DNA of 8,859 nt from Phycisphaerales bacterium UBA7708 (GCA_002482415.1 DLFY01000207.1:8979-17837); one strand, 5' to 3'; positions 1 to 6,233 are shown, counted from the first letter of the stretch. Made by a program: numbers and translations. The notes: generated from the letters alone by a model not told the origin.

Positions 1-252
1 ATTTTTGTCTCGTTTCAAACTGACGAAGACGATCAATCCCGCCTTAAATTGGGCGTCGTCAGCAGTATTGATAACGGCAGGACCTGGACTGTTCAGCCCA
101 AGCCGTTCCAGCAGAACATCGCGGGGCAGTTTTCGTGGAATGCGTTATGCATGGAAGATCCCAATACCCTGATCGCCGTGACCGCCGCCTCGGGCAGCGG
201 CCAGCGCCAAATCAAGCTCATCAAGGCCGCGATCTCACAGCCTCGTCCCTGA
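1..252 (+). CDS. C-terminal end of an Asp-box (BNR/sialidase-like) protein, 5' truncated by the window
   Basis: The reading frame is open from the first base and ends with TGA at 250-252, so only the last 83 residues are present and the start lies outside the window. The segment SIDNGRTW (residues about 21-28 of the fragment) fits the Asp-box motif S-x-D-x-G-x-T-W, which marks blades of beta-propeller sialidases and related BNR-repeat proteins. The tail (SWNALCMEDPNTLIAV, then a basic strand before the end) looks like the last propeller blade, where such proteins typically contrast first and last strands. The family includes exo-sialidases, but many Asp-box proteins have other or unknown substrates, and the catalytic Arg triad and Tyr/Glu are not in this fragment. 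The gene converges with the GH53 gene, with only 11 bases between the two stops, which suggests a local polysaccharide-use region. Enzyme specificity cannot be called. Confidence 0.75.
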   Translation: MFVSFQTDEDDQSRLKLGVVSSIDNGRTWTVQPKPFQQNIAGQFSWNALCMEDPNTLIAVTAASGSGQRQIKLIKAAISQPRP

Positions 253-263
253 CACGTTAAAAC

Positions 264-1349
264 CTATTGTGGAGCAGAAAGCCCTTTGAAGCATTTCACT
301 GCCGGCAGGGCGTTGCCCTCCTTGTCGAACAAAGCAGTGATTCCTCCGTTCCAGCCGCCGGATTGTTTGGTCGGTACGGATTCAGGATACCACCACAAGA
401 CCCCAATCCCTCGACCGTCCGGGGTTGTCCGGACGGTTTGAATCAACTCTTCCAGAAAAGCTTTCTGTCCGGCCGGACTTTTCTCCCATGTCATCGCTTC
501 GAGCCGCTCGGCACGGGATTCAAAATTGGGCACATCCTGCCAGGGATAGGCCGTCTCCACAACCAGAATGTCTTTTTTGAATTTCTTGGCCGTTCTGGCC
601 AGATTGTCCTTAAGCTCATCCATCGTGCCGTGCCACCACGGATAAAAGCTCTGGCCGATGATGTCATACTCCACCCCGTACTTACGGCAATTGGAAAAGA
701 ACCAGTCGGTCTTGCCCCACTCGCCCCCGGCGGCAATATGAATAATGACTTTGACCTTATCCTCCGGCGTCGTCGCCTGCCGTACACCGCGGATTCCCGC
801 CTTGAGCAGGCCGGCAAAACGCGGCCAGGAATTGGGGTCTTTGTCGTCCAGTCTTCCCTCCGGCCAGAGAAAGCCCGGATGAATCTCGTTGCCGACCTGC
901 ACCAGCTCCGGCAGGGCTTCCTGCTTCTTAAATTCCCTGAGAGTCTGTTCGGTATAGCTTTCGACGGTCTTGACCAGGTCCTCAAACGGCAGGTCTTTCC
1001 ACGCGGCGGGCTTGGTTTGATGTGCCGGGTCCGCCCAGGTATCGGAATAATGCAAATCGAGTATGAATACCGCCCCGGCCGCCTTGATGCGTTTGGCCAG
1101 TGCAATCGTGTAGGGAATGTCCTGAACCACGCCGCCGCGTCCACTGGGATTAACAAACAACCGCAGCCGAAAACAAGTGCAGCCGTTATCCTGCATCAGC
1201 CGGATTAATTCTTTGGGCTGTCCCTCATCCTTAAACACCACTCCAGCCTGCTCGACTCTGGTCAGCATCGAGATATCCCCGCCGCCCAGAAATCCGGCCG
1301 CCTGGACACCTGCTGCCAGCAGGCATATCCACATCATCACCGGCTTCAT
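264..1349 (-). CDS. Secreted arabinogalactan endo-beta-1,4-galactanase, glycoside hydrolase family 53
   Basis: This 361-residue protein matches GH53, enzymes that cut beta-1,4-galactan side chains of pectic arabinogalactan with retention. Residues 1-17 look like a signal peptide (hydrophobic WICLLAAGVQA, cleavage near 17-19), so it is probably exported. The family motifs appear in order. GGGDISML (22-29) follows the mature start. FRLRLFVNP (60-68) and HYSDTWADPAHQ (100-111) are strong GH53 signatures. QVGNE (151-155) carries the acid/base Glu155. GQSFYPWW (232-239) and VVETAYPW (263-270) follow, the latter with the nucleophile Glu265. The C-terminal block from LWWYPE to LFDKEGNALPA (318-350) is also typical. 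The length is normal for a single-domain GH53 with no carbohydrate-binding module. The ATG at 1349 has GGAG seven bases upstream. The stop is TAG. The next gene upstream on the same strand ends 56 bases away and is functionally unrelated, so co-transcription is uncertain. The order of motifs and both catalytic Glu residues make this call firm. Confidence 0.95.
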   Translation of the reverse strand: MKPVMMWICLLAAGVQAAGFLGGGDISMLTRVEQAGVVFKDEGQPKELIRLMQDNGCTCFRLRLFVNPSGRGGVVQDIPYTIALAKRIKAAGAVFILDLHYSDTWADPAHQTKPAAWKDLPFEDLVKTVESYTEQTLREFKKQEALPELVQVGNEIHPGFLWPEGRLDDKDPNSWPRFAGLLKAGIRGVRQATTPEDKVKVIIHIAAGGEWGKTDWFFSNCRKYGVEYDIIGQSFYPWWHGTMDELKDNLARTAKKFKKDILVVETAYPWQDVPNFESRAERLEAMTWEKSPAGQKAFLEELIQTVRTTPDGRGIGVLWWYPESVPTKQSGGWNGGITALFDKEGNALPAVKCFKGLSAPQ

Positions 1350-1361
1350 CTTAATTCTCCA

Positions 1362-1380
1362 CTCTAAGTTGGCTTCAGAG
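1362..1380 (-). repeat. Small inverted repeat in the GH53 leader
   Basis: Read on the minus strand, CTCT(G)AAG, loop CCAA, CTTAGAG forms a seven-pair stem with one bulged base. It lies just upstream of the GGAG ribosome binding site of the GH53 gene. It could be an operator for a sugar-responsive repressor, a leader hairpin or chance. There is no second copy in the window to support a regulator site. Confidence 0.25.
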
Positions 1381-1405
1381 TCGCCTGGTTATGAGAGAAC
1401 CCGTC

Positions 1406-1705
1406 TTATAAGGTCCTGAAATTACCAGACTGTTCCGAAGGTGTCTGCTGCTGACAGGCTTTGAGCTTCTTCTCAATAGGCCATTCGCCGAATGCCAGGA
1501 ACAGGGGGATAAAAAACTGGACCACCGGAATCAGCGTCAGCAGTCCCATCGCCCAGTGATATCCCGCCTTTGAAAAAATTTTGCACATGGCTATCAAGAA
1601 GATAATATTGATGCTGAATGCAAACAGAACAACAAAAATGATAAAACAACCCGCCCAAACCGGGGCAGTCTGTCCGCCATGCATCGGAAACATCTCGCTG
1701 TTCAT
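1406..1705 (-). CDS. Small two-helix membrane protein, function unknown
   Basis: This 99-residue protein has two hydrophobic segments, about 17-40 and 50-72. A short loop, CKIFSKAGYH, joins them. The charged tail begins with EKKLK and ends in a polar Gln/Ser/Thr-rich stretch. The pattern 'KAG...W...L..IP.......L.LAF.EWPI' (residues 46-77) resembles small bacterial membrane proteins that I know only as hypothetical. No catalytic residues are evident. The start at 1705 is well supported by AGGAG about seven bases before the ATG, and the protein begins MNSEMFPMHGG, without a cleavable signal. The gene lies 56 bases upstream of the GH53 gene on the same strand and downstream of the antiporter terminator, so it probably has its own promoter. 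It is a real gene judging by its ribosome site and membrane-protein composition, but no function can be assigned. Confidence 0.75.
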   Translation of the reverse strand: MNSEMFPMHGGQTAPVWAGCFIIFVVLFAFSINIIFLIAMCKIFSKAGYHWAMGLLTLIPVVQFFIPLFLAFGEWPIEKKLKACQQQTPSEQSGNFRTL

Positions 1706-1787
1706 TTTGGTCTCCTTATTCTAACAGATTCGGTTAATCGCAAGTTTGAGTTCATAAAGCTCATTACGGATCAGGATTTATGTCCTT

Positions 1788-1805
1788 GTTATACCCAACG
1801 GGTAT
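1788..1805 (-). promoter_or_regulatory. Perfect dyad ATACCC-AAC-GGGTAT with a -10-like element, upstream of the small membrane protein gene
   Basis: Positions 1791-1805 form a perfect inverted repeat with six-base arms and a three-base centre. On the minus strand its left edge overlaps TATAAC (1793-1788), five of six matches to a -10 box, with no clear -35 element. It sits 86 bases or more before the start of the 99-residue protein and after the antiporter terminator, so it may be the operator/promoter of that gene. GC-tract dyads with AT flanks are also seen at CsoR/RcnR-family operators, but no such regulator is nearby. The role is inferred only. Confidence 0.3.
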
Positions 1806-1820
1806 GATTATTCCGCGAGC

Positions 1821-1859
1821 AAAAAAAGCACGCGGTTGAAGCTGCTGTACTCAGCCGCG
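1821..1859 (-). terminator. Rho-independent terminator of the antiporter gene
   Basis: On the minus strand CGCGGCTGA (1859-1851) pairs with TCAACCGCG (1839-1831) as a nine-pair stem with one G-U pair and an 11-base loop. It is followed by TGC and seven consecutive T residues (1827-1821). It lies 127 bases after the stop of the cation antiporter gene, the only minus-strand gene immediately upstream. The GC-rich stem and T-tract are the textbook arrangement. Confidence 0.75.
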
Positions 1860-1864
1860 CCGAA

Positions 1865-1911
1865 CCGGAAAGTTTCACGTAGGTTCAGTATACAAGACGT
1901 CCTGAAACCGG
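1865..1911 (-). repeat. Imperfect nested inverted repeats in the antiporter 3' untranslated region
   Basis: GTTTCA (1872-1877) pairs with TGAAAC (1903-1908). Inside these, GGTTCAG (1882-1888) pairs with CTGAAACC (1902-1909) using one bulge, so the two pairings are alternatives. CCGG occurs at both outer edges. The region lies between the antiporter stop and its terminator and could be a structured 3' end of that mRNA. No known RNA family is recognised. Confidence 0.25.
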
Positions 1912-1985
1912 CGTTGTTTCCAAAAAAACAAAAAATGTCTGCGTAATCATTAGTATCCACACTTAATCTGCATGATTTGCCGATC

Positions 1986-3335
1986 CTAAACGAGGTCTTC
2001 CTCGATATTATCCGTGTCCGACTCGGGCACTTCTGCTAAAAGCCGGTCTTCAATGGCGTCAAATCGAATATTGCCTTTGACAATAAACAGTTTCATCAGG
2101 GAGGGTACCGGTATGGTCGTGCCGATGGACAAAAACACAATCGCATTGAAAAACTCCGGACTGATCATCTGAAGCTGCAGGGCCACCGCCGCCGCCGCCA
2201 GTGTTGCAGTCAGTTGCGGCACTGTCATCAGGCCTGCGCACAATCCCTTCTTGTTATTGAATCCGGACAGCCGCATGGCCAGCCAGCCTGAAAATACCTT
2301 GCTGGCAATCAATCCCGTCAGAGTCAGGCTTACGATAGCGGCATTTTCCCACGCCGCAAATACAATCCGCAGGTTCGTTTTCATTCCGATGGACAAAAAC
2401 AGGAACGGGATAATGAAGCCGTACCCGATGCCCTCGATCTTTTTGTGAAGAATCCGGCCGTCATCGTGAAATGCCTTGACCCCGACCAATGCCATGCCTG
2501 CAATAAACGCCCCCACAATCAGGCTGACGCCGATTAATTCGCCTGCAAATACGACAATTAACACGCCAGCCAGAAAACAGGTAATCCGGGCATCATCATT
2601 CGGTTTGAGATGGGCAAAAACCGTGCGGGCCGCCATTGGAATCAGCCACATCGACAGACCTATGTAGGCAATAATCGTTCCCACAAATAAAATCGGAAAC
2701 CATGCCCCGAGCGTTGCGGGATTAATATGGTCAAATATCGATATGCTTTCTGCGATATAGCCGGAAATTTCATGCCGCTTGAATTGGATACAAATGGCCA
2801 GCAGAATCAGACTGGCCACATCCGTAATCACCGTTGAGGCCAGAACCGCTACGCCAAACCGGGTCCGTACTGCCTTAAGTTCCCGCATGACCGGGAACAC
2901 AATGCCCACCGAATGCGAGGCGAACAGGGAGGCATAGACCCACTTACCGATGGTGTTGTCCGGCTCAAAGGTCCTATACACCAGGTATCCTGCCGCTGCC
3001 GGAATGGCGAACGTCAGAATACTCAACCAGATAACGGCACGCTTTTCAGCCATGAGAAGCCGCAGATTGACTTCCATCCCGGCCAGAACCATCAGGAAAA
3101 TCAGCCCCAGCATCCCCATGGCATCGAGGACGACATAAATCTGCTGCGTAGGGTAGCCGCGGCCCAGCAGGTGATTCAAGTGACGAATCAGGTCGAGGGA
3201 ATTGGGGCCGATGAGGATGCCGATGAGCATCATGGCGACGATGGCAGGAATGTGAAACCGCTTCAAAATCTGCGGAACAATCGCCATCAGGGTCATCAGC
3301 AGCAAAAAAATGACTAAAAATGTTAATCCTGCCAT
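1986..3335 (-). CDS. CPA2-type cation:proton antiporter (Na+/H+ exchanger domain), without RCK domain
   Basis: This 449-residue integral membrane protein has about a dozen hydrophobic segments and matches the Na+/H+ exchanger family (monovalent cation:proton antiporter-2 type, KefB/GerN-like). Recognisable blocks are IPAIVAMMLIGILIGP (29-44), LGLIFLMVLAGMEVNL (76-91), the ion-site helix STVITDVASLILLA (167-180), AGELIGVSLIVGAFIAGMAL (264-283), IPFLFLSIGMKTNL (309-322) and KVFSGWLAMRL (346-356). The acidic residue of the ion site is Asp172. The preceding residue is Thr rather than the Asn or Asp of many relatives, so coupling stoichiometry may differ. The protein ends about 30 residues after the last membrane helix with an acidic tail and lacks the C-terminal TrkA/RCK nucleotide-binding domain found in KefB/KefC. 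Probable role: exchange of Na+ or K+ for H+ across the cytoplasmic membrane, for pH and salt homeostasis. The ATG at 3335 is preceded by AGGA at eight bases. It appears to be transcribed alone and ends at a strong terminator. Confidence 0.9.
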   Translation of the reverse strand: MAGLTFLVIFLLLMTLMAIVPQILKRFHIPAIVAMMLIGILIGPNSLDLIRHLNHLLGRGYPTQQIYVVLDAMGMLGLIFLMVLAGMEVNLRLLMAEKRAVIWLSILTFAIPAAAGYLVYRTFEPDNTIGKWVYASLFASHSVGIVFPVMRELKAVRTRFGVAVLASTVITDVASLILLAICIQFKRHEISGYIAESISIFDHINPATLGAWFPILFVGTIIAYIGLSMWLIPMAARTVFAHLKPNDDARITCFLAGVLIVVFAGELIGVSLIVGAFIAGMALVGVKAFHDDGRILHKKIEGIGYGFIIPFLFLSIGMKTNLRIVFAAWENAAIVSLTLTGLIASKVFSGWLAMRLSGFNNKKGLCAGLMTVPQLTATLAAAAVALQLQMISPEFFNAIVFLSIGTTIPVPSLMKLFIVKGNIRFDAIEDRLLAEVPESDTDNIEEDLV

Positions 3336-3371
3336 TACGTAAATCCTGTATTTAGGGGCAATTTATGTTTG

Positions 3372-3399
3372 AGTCTATAATTTCAGGCCCCAAATGGCA
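3372..3399 (-). promoter_or_regulatory. Possible housekeeping-type promoter for the antiporter gene
   Basis: On the minus strand TTGCCA is followed, 17 bases on, by TAGACT, or 15 bases on by TATAGA. Both -10 options are close to consensus and lie about 40 bases before the antiporter start. The spacing supports a sigma-70-like promoter, but the match is moderate and the exact elements are ambiguous. Confidence 0.3.
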
Positions 3400-3458
3400 A
3401 GATATTTTATGACAAGAATCGAAGCATCCAGCCGGCCGAGGTTCTGCCTAATAGAGGC

Positions 3459-4151
3459 TTATGATGCGGATTGAGTTTTGCCCGGCAGCAGCCAGAGCAG
3501 CAGCACCAGCCAGACCACCGGCCACAGGACAGATAATCCCATGGCCGAGTAGCTGCATCCACGGGAGAATTGCCCCAGTTGTTCCACGGAGAAGAATCGG
3601 GCTATCAGGAGATTGTATCCCATGCCGGCAGCATGACTGAGGAAGAAATTCAAGGCGGTTACTGCGATAATGGCACCAATAAGTGTCTTTTTGGGTATTT
3701 TACGGAACATGGACAACGGGACGGCAGCGATGTAGAAAGCGGTAAAAAGACAAAGCAGAACTGTGATTTGAATGGCTGCTGAAATAATCCCTGCATTTAA
3801 AGGGTTCCAGCCGATCAACTGGCAGCCAATCAATGCTCCGCCGCGGGCAAGGAAGACGGCGCAGGAGGAAAAAATCTGCAGGATTAAAATGCCGATAATC
3901 ATCCAGAAAAACCGATTTTTCCAGATGACGCCATGGTTGATTTTGGCAAATTCACAGGAAATGTCGTTGGGATTGCCGATGCGTCGGGACGCAATGAGAA
4001 AGGCTTCTTCCTGATTGAGGCCTGTTGCCGTCAGGGCATCCATTTCTTCCAGCAGATGGATTTGCAGTTCCTCGATATCGGCAGCTGTCATGGTCTGATG
4101 CTGCAAAAGCTGTTGTTTCCAGTTTTCAATGGCGATTTCTAATTGAAACAT
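3459..4151 (-). CDS. Four-helix membrane protein with N-terminal HAAS/permease-prefix-like domain, partner of the PadR regulator
   Basis: The start chosen is the ATG at 4151. GGGAG lies eight bases before it, whereas an in-frame ATG 15 bases upstream (4166) has no ribosome site. The protein is then 230 residues. Residues 1-75 form a soluble helical domain. Its pattern is 'I..LQIHLLEEMDAL...GL.QEEAFLIASRRIGNP.DISCEFAKI', with the Glu-Ala-Phe and Arg-Arg-Ile-Gly-Asn-Pro marks of the short domain found at the start of many PadR-linked membrane proteins and permease-like proteins (HAAS / permease prefix domain 1). Four hydrophobic segments follow (about 81-103, 119-144, 156-174, 201-222). No catalytic residues are visible. 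The gene overlaps the 3' end of the PadR gene by 13 bases, so the two are translationally coupled. This pairing is widespread, and the membrane protein is presumed to act with or under the control of the regulator, perhaps in envelope stress or transport. The exact function is unknown. Confidence 0.8.
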   Translation of the reverse strand: MFQLEIAIENWKQQLLQHQTMTAADIEELQIHLLEEMDALTATGLNQEEAFLIASRRIGNPNDISCEFAKINHGVIWKNRFFWMIIGILILQIFSSCAVFLARGGALIGCQLIGWNPLNAGIISAAIQITVLLCLFTAFYIAAVPLSMFRKIPKKTLIGAIIAVTALNFFLSHAAGMGYNLLIARFFSVEQLGQFSRGCSYSAMGLSVLWPVVWLVLLLWLLPGKTQSAS

Positions 4152-4480
4152 AGTTTTGTCTCCCATACTTTGCGTAAGGTTTCATAAACCGTTTGCCACT
4201 GGGCCTGATGGGCGGCAATGGCCGCGGTGCCATCCTGACGGATACGGTAGTATTTTCGTTTGCGGCCGGTGTCGGAGGTGCGGACCTCGGATTCGATCAG
4301 GCCCTGGCTCTCGAGGCGGTGGAGGATGGGGTAAAGCATGCCGTCGGTCCATTGCATGGTGCCGCCGGACAGGGCGGTGACCTGCTTGATAATGGCGTAA
4401 CCGTAACTTTCGCCCTCGGCCAGGATTGACAGGATCAAGGGGGTGGCCGAAGCTGCAATCAAGTCTTTTGAAATATCCAT
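4139..4480 (-). CDS. PadR-family transcriptional regulator
   Basis: This 113-residue winged-helix protein belongs to the short (PadR-s2-like) type, with the DNA-binding domain and only a brief C-terminal helix for dimerisation. Visible marks are LILSILAEGESYGYAI (15-30, helix 1 and the Gly-Tyr turn), GMLYPILHRLESQGLI (47-62, recognition helix region), GRKRKYYRI (72-80, wing) and a basic/aromatic C-terminal helix containing QWQTVYETLRKVW (94-106). Proteins of this kind are usually repressors released by a small molecule, and often control the gene next to them. Here the ORF overlaps the start of the membrane protein by 13 bases, so both are in one operon. The ATG at 4480 has AAAGG nine bases upstream. 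A perfect inverted repeat covering the likely promoter (4514-4532) suggests negative autoregulation. Ligand and targets are not known. Confidence 0.92.
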   Translation of the reverse strand: MDISKDLIAASATPLILSILAEGESYGYAIIKQVTALSGGTMQWTDGMLYPILHRLESQGLIESEVRTSDTGRKRKYYRIRQDGTAAIAAHQAQWQTVYETLRKVWETKLCFN

Positions 4481-4513
4481 AGTCTATTGCCTTTAGAATA
4501 CATATAACATCTA

Positions 4514-4532
4514 TACATAGAATATCTATGTA
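4514..4532 (-). promoter_or_regulatory. Perfect 8-3-8 inverted repeat, probable PadR operator
   Basis: TACATAGA, centre ATA, TCTATGTA: both eight-base arms match exactly. The core has ACAT and ATGT half sites, the same tetranucleotides as in known PadR-family operators but in the reverse order (ACAT first) and with different spacing. It starts 34 bases before the PadR start codon and overlaps the predicted -10 element, so binding would block transcription of the PadR and membrane-protein pair. Confidence 0.6.
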
Positions 4533-4547
4533 GTGTTCGCAAAGCAA
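4519..4547 (-). promoter_or_regulatory. Predicted sigma-70-type promoter of the PadR operon
   Basis: Read on the minus strand, TTGCTT (4547-4542) and TATTCT (4524-4519) are separated by 17 bases. The -10 element lies inside the inverted repeat and the predicted start would be about 30 bases before the PadR ATG. The -35 match is only moderate, and the placement is supported mainly by the overlap with the operator. Confidence 0.4.
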
Positions 4548-4618
4548 TATAAAAAGAAAAGAATTTTAAAGAAAGTTTATAAGTCTATTTTGATTATAGA
4601 GATATGTTTTTTTGATTA

Positions 4619-6013
4619 TCAGATAGTCTGATGGACTTTTTCGCCGGGTTGCTCAAGATTGTATTGCTTGACCTTGGCATAGAGGGTTGCTCGGGTAATA
4701 CCCAGCAGGGAAGCGGCGCGGGTTTTTTGCCAGCCGGCTTCTTCCAAAGCCCGACGCACCAGCTCTTTTTCTGCTTTTTCCAGCGAAAAATCACGCAAAG
4801 GGCTGGGCTGGCAATCCTGGATCACCATTTCTTCGATATCAAAGTGTTCCGGCTCAAAGAACAGATTATGGGTGCCGATCCGCTCGCCGGATTCGAGCAG
4901 GATGGCTCTTTCGATGACGTTGCGAAGTTCCCGAACATTGCCCGGCCAGGGGTGCTTGAGCAGCATCTCGGCGGCCAGCTTGGTCAGGCCCTTGATTTTG
5001 CCTTTCTTTTGAGGACAGATGGCGGACTGCTGGATAAAATACTGGGCCAGCAGCAGGATGTCCTCGCGCCGGGATTCGGCCCGAAGCGGGGTAATCGTGA
5101 TGGGGCAGACGGCCAGGCGGTAATATAAATCCTGGCGGAATTTACCCTGTCGGACTTCCTGAATCAGATTGCGATTGCTGGTGGCAACAATGGTCGCACT
5201 GCATTCGATATCCTGCACGCCGCCGACTTTGCGGAATGTTTTTTCCTGAATGACCCGCAGCAGTTTGGCCTGCAAATCAAGCGGCATTTCGCTGATTTCG
5301 TCGAGAAAGATGGTGCCTTCGGAGGCCAGTTCCAGCAGGCCGGTTTTTTCGCGGTCGGCACCGGTGAAAGAGCCTTTGACATGACCAAATAATTCGCTTT
5401 CGAGCAGGTTGGCGGTCAGGGCGGCGCAATTGATGGCCACGAATTTCTGATTATTGCCGTGCCGCAGGACATGAACCGCCCGAGCGGCCAGTTCTTTGCC
5501 TGTGCCGGTTTCACCGATAATTAATACCGGATTGCAGGCACTGCCGGCAACCAGTCGAATCATCTTGAGTGTTTTGGTGATGGCCGGACTTCGTCCGACG
5601 ATGGAAATAGCGGAAGGGCAGTCTTCGGTGAAAAAGTCCAGGTCTCGCGGTTCCGATACGCAGGTCTCCTGCGTCCGCAGGAGAATCGCCTCCAGTTGCA
5701 GGGGGCCTTCGGACCGATCCATATAGTCCGTAATCCCCAGCGACAGGTAATCGGCAGCCCTGGATTCGCAGGACGCATCGCCGATGACGATAACGGGGGG
5801 ATTAAGATGCTTGTTCTGAAGGATGGACATCATCACCGCGATTTGCGCAATGGACATATCCGAACCGAGAAGGATGACTTCGGGTTCGGAGCGATTAAGC
5901 AGGTCGGACAGGTCGTTCAGGTCATCGGCGGCGAAAAGCCGCTGCGAGAACTGTCTGGCCAGATGCTGAATCTCAGGTTGCCGCGATACAACCAGAATCG
6001 ACTCTATTTCCAT
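4619..6013 (-). CDS. Sigma-54-dependent activator with degenerate receiver domain, FleQ/FlrA-like candidate flagellar regulator
   Basis: From the ATG at 6013 the protein has 464 residues. An alternative GTG at 6022 adds three residues (MRN) but has no good ribosome site; the ATG has only a weak GAG. Residues 5-115 form a receiver-like fold. The acidic pair is replaced (VVSRQP, 8-13), the phospho-acceptor position is Gly50 (VILLGSDMS), and the switch Thr and Lys are Gly78 and Arg100, so phosphorylation by a histidine kinase is unlikely. The AAA+ domain has Walker A GETGTGKE (167-174), a GSFTGA loop (214-219, usually GAFTGA, needed to contact sigma-54), Walker B TIFLDEI (234-240), arginine fingers near Arg293 and Arg299, and WPGNVREL (356-363). 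A Fis-type helix-turn-helix (about 414-452) ends it. The stop is TGA followed directly by TAA. The gene is divergent from flgD/flgE, which start at a sigma-54 promoter, so it is likely their activator. NtrC-family membership is certain; the flagellar role is inferred from context. Confidence 0.92.
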   Translation of the reverse strand: MEIESILVVSRQPEIQHLARQFSQRLFAADDLNDLSDLLNRSEPEVILLGSDMSIAQIAVMMSILQNKHLNPPVIVIGDASCESRAADYLSLGITDYMDRSEGPLQLEAILLRTQETCVSEPRDLDFFTEDCPSAISIVGRSPAITKTLKMIRLVAGSACNPVLIIGETGTGKELAARAVHVLRHGNNQKFVAINCAALTANLLESELFGHVKGSFTGADREKTGLLELASEGTIFLDEISEMPLDLQAKLLRVIQEKTFRKVGGVQDIECSATIVATSNRNLIQEVRQGKFRQDLYYRLAVCPITITPLRAESRREDILLLAQYFIQQSAICPQKKGKIKGLTKLAAEMLLKHPWPGNVRELRNVIERAILLESGERIGTHNLFFEPEHFDIEEMVIQDCQPSPLRDFSLEKAEKELVRRALEEAGWQKTRAASLLGITRATLYAKVKQYNLEQPGEKVHQTI

Positions 6014-6045
6014 ATTACGCACTCGTTGGTGTAAACCTGATTCCT

Positions 6046-6051
6046 AATATA
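6046..6051 (-). promoter_or_regulatory. -10-like element of the activator gene
   Basis: On the minus strand TATATT matches five of six bases of a -10 box and would place a start about 26 bases before the ATG of the activator. No acceptable -35 hexamer is seen at 16-18 bases, so the promoter is only suggested. Confidence 0.22.
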
Positions 6052-6106
6052 CTTCATTAACGATTGGTATGGATTAAGTCGGCAGGAAACCCTTTACGGC
6101 TTTAAT

Positions 6107-6131
6107 TTTTTATCGGACAGTCCAATAAAAA
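6107..6131. repeat. 25-bp dyad, 11 of 12 arm positions matching
   Basis: The arms flank a single central A at 6119. Their inner part is ATCGGAC on the left and GTCCAAT on the right, and the T-run on the left mirrors the A-run on the right; only the C/A pair at 6114/6124 breaks symmetry. The one-base centre argues for a protein-binding site rather than an RNA hairpin. It lies about 106 bases before the activator ATG and about 273 bases before the predicted flgD transcription start, so it could serve either promoter. Confidence 0.45.
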
Positions 6132-6153
6132 CTTAAGTTAAATTTTGATACTT

Positions 6154-6182
6154 TTGACATTATCAGGCGTTGCTTAGATAAA
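6154..6182 (+). promoter_or_regulatory. Possible sigma-70-type promoter with a perfect -35 box
   Basis: TTGACA (6154-6159) and GATAAA (6177-6182, four of six) are 17 bases apart. A transcript would begin near 6189 and either read into flgD with a leader of about 250 bases or end near the hairpin at 6310-6344. It may provide basal expression, a small RNA or nothing. Confidence 0.3.
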
Positions 6183-6218
6183 TTGCAGAATTATAGGACG
6201 TAAATGCGGGTTATGGTC

Positions 6219-6233
6219 TGGAAAAACTTTCCA
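6219..6233. promoter_or_regulatory. Perfect dyad TGGAAA-AAC-TTTCCA, candidate activator (enhancer) site
   Basis: Both six-base arms match exactly around a three-base centre. The centre lies about 166 bases before the predicted flgD start, the usual distance for binding of NtrC-class activators to an upstream activating sequence. Assignment to the adjacent activator is inferred from position only. Confidence 0.4.

Noticed and set aside
267..1208. Open plus-strand frame of 313 codons opposite the GH53 gene
   Set aside because: It is antisense to a gene with complete GH53 motifs, its translation shows no domain, and it has no ribosome binding site.
1921..1935. A second terminator at the A-rich run on the plus strand (T-rich on the minus strand)
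   Set aside because: No hairpin precedes it on the minus strand; only the stem at 1831-1859 has the full terminator arrangement.
2913..3317. Plus-strand frame of 134 codons opposite the antiporter
   Set aside because: The product is rich in His, Gln and Asn with no recognisable pattern. It mirrors the codons of the membrane protein on the other strand.
4166..4166. Upstream ATG as the start of the HAAS-like membrane protein
   Set aside because: No ribosome binding site before it, while GGGAG lies at the right distance before the ATG at 4151.
4631..5128. Plus-strand frame of 165 codons opposite the sigma-54 activator
   Set aside because: Antisense to the AAA+ and HTH coding region with strong motifs; a shadow frame.
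5696..6034. Plus-strand frame of 112 codons opposite the activator's receiver domain
   Set aside because: A shadow of the receiver-encoding region, without a ribosome site or domain.
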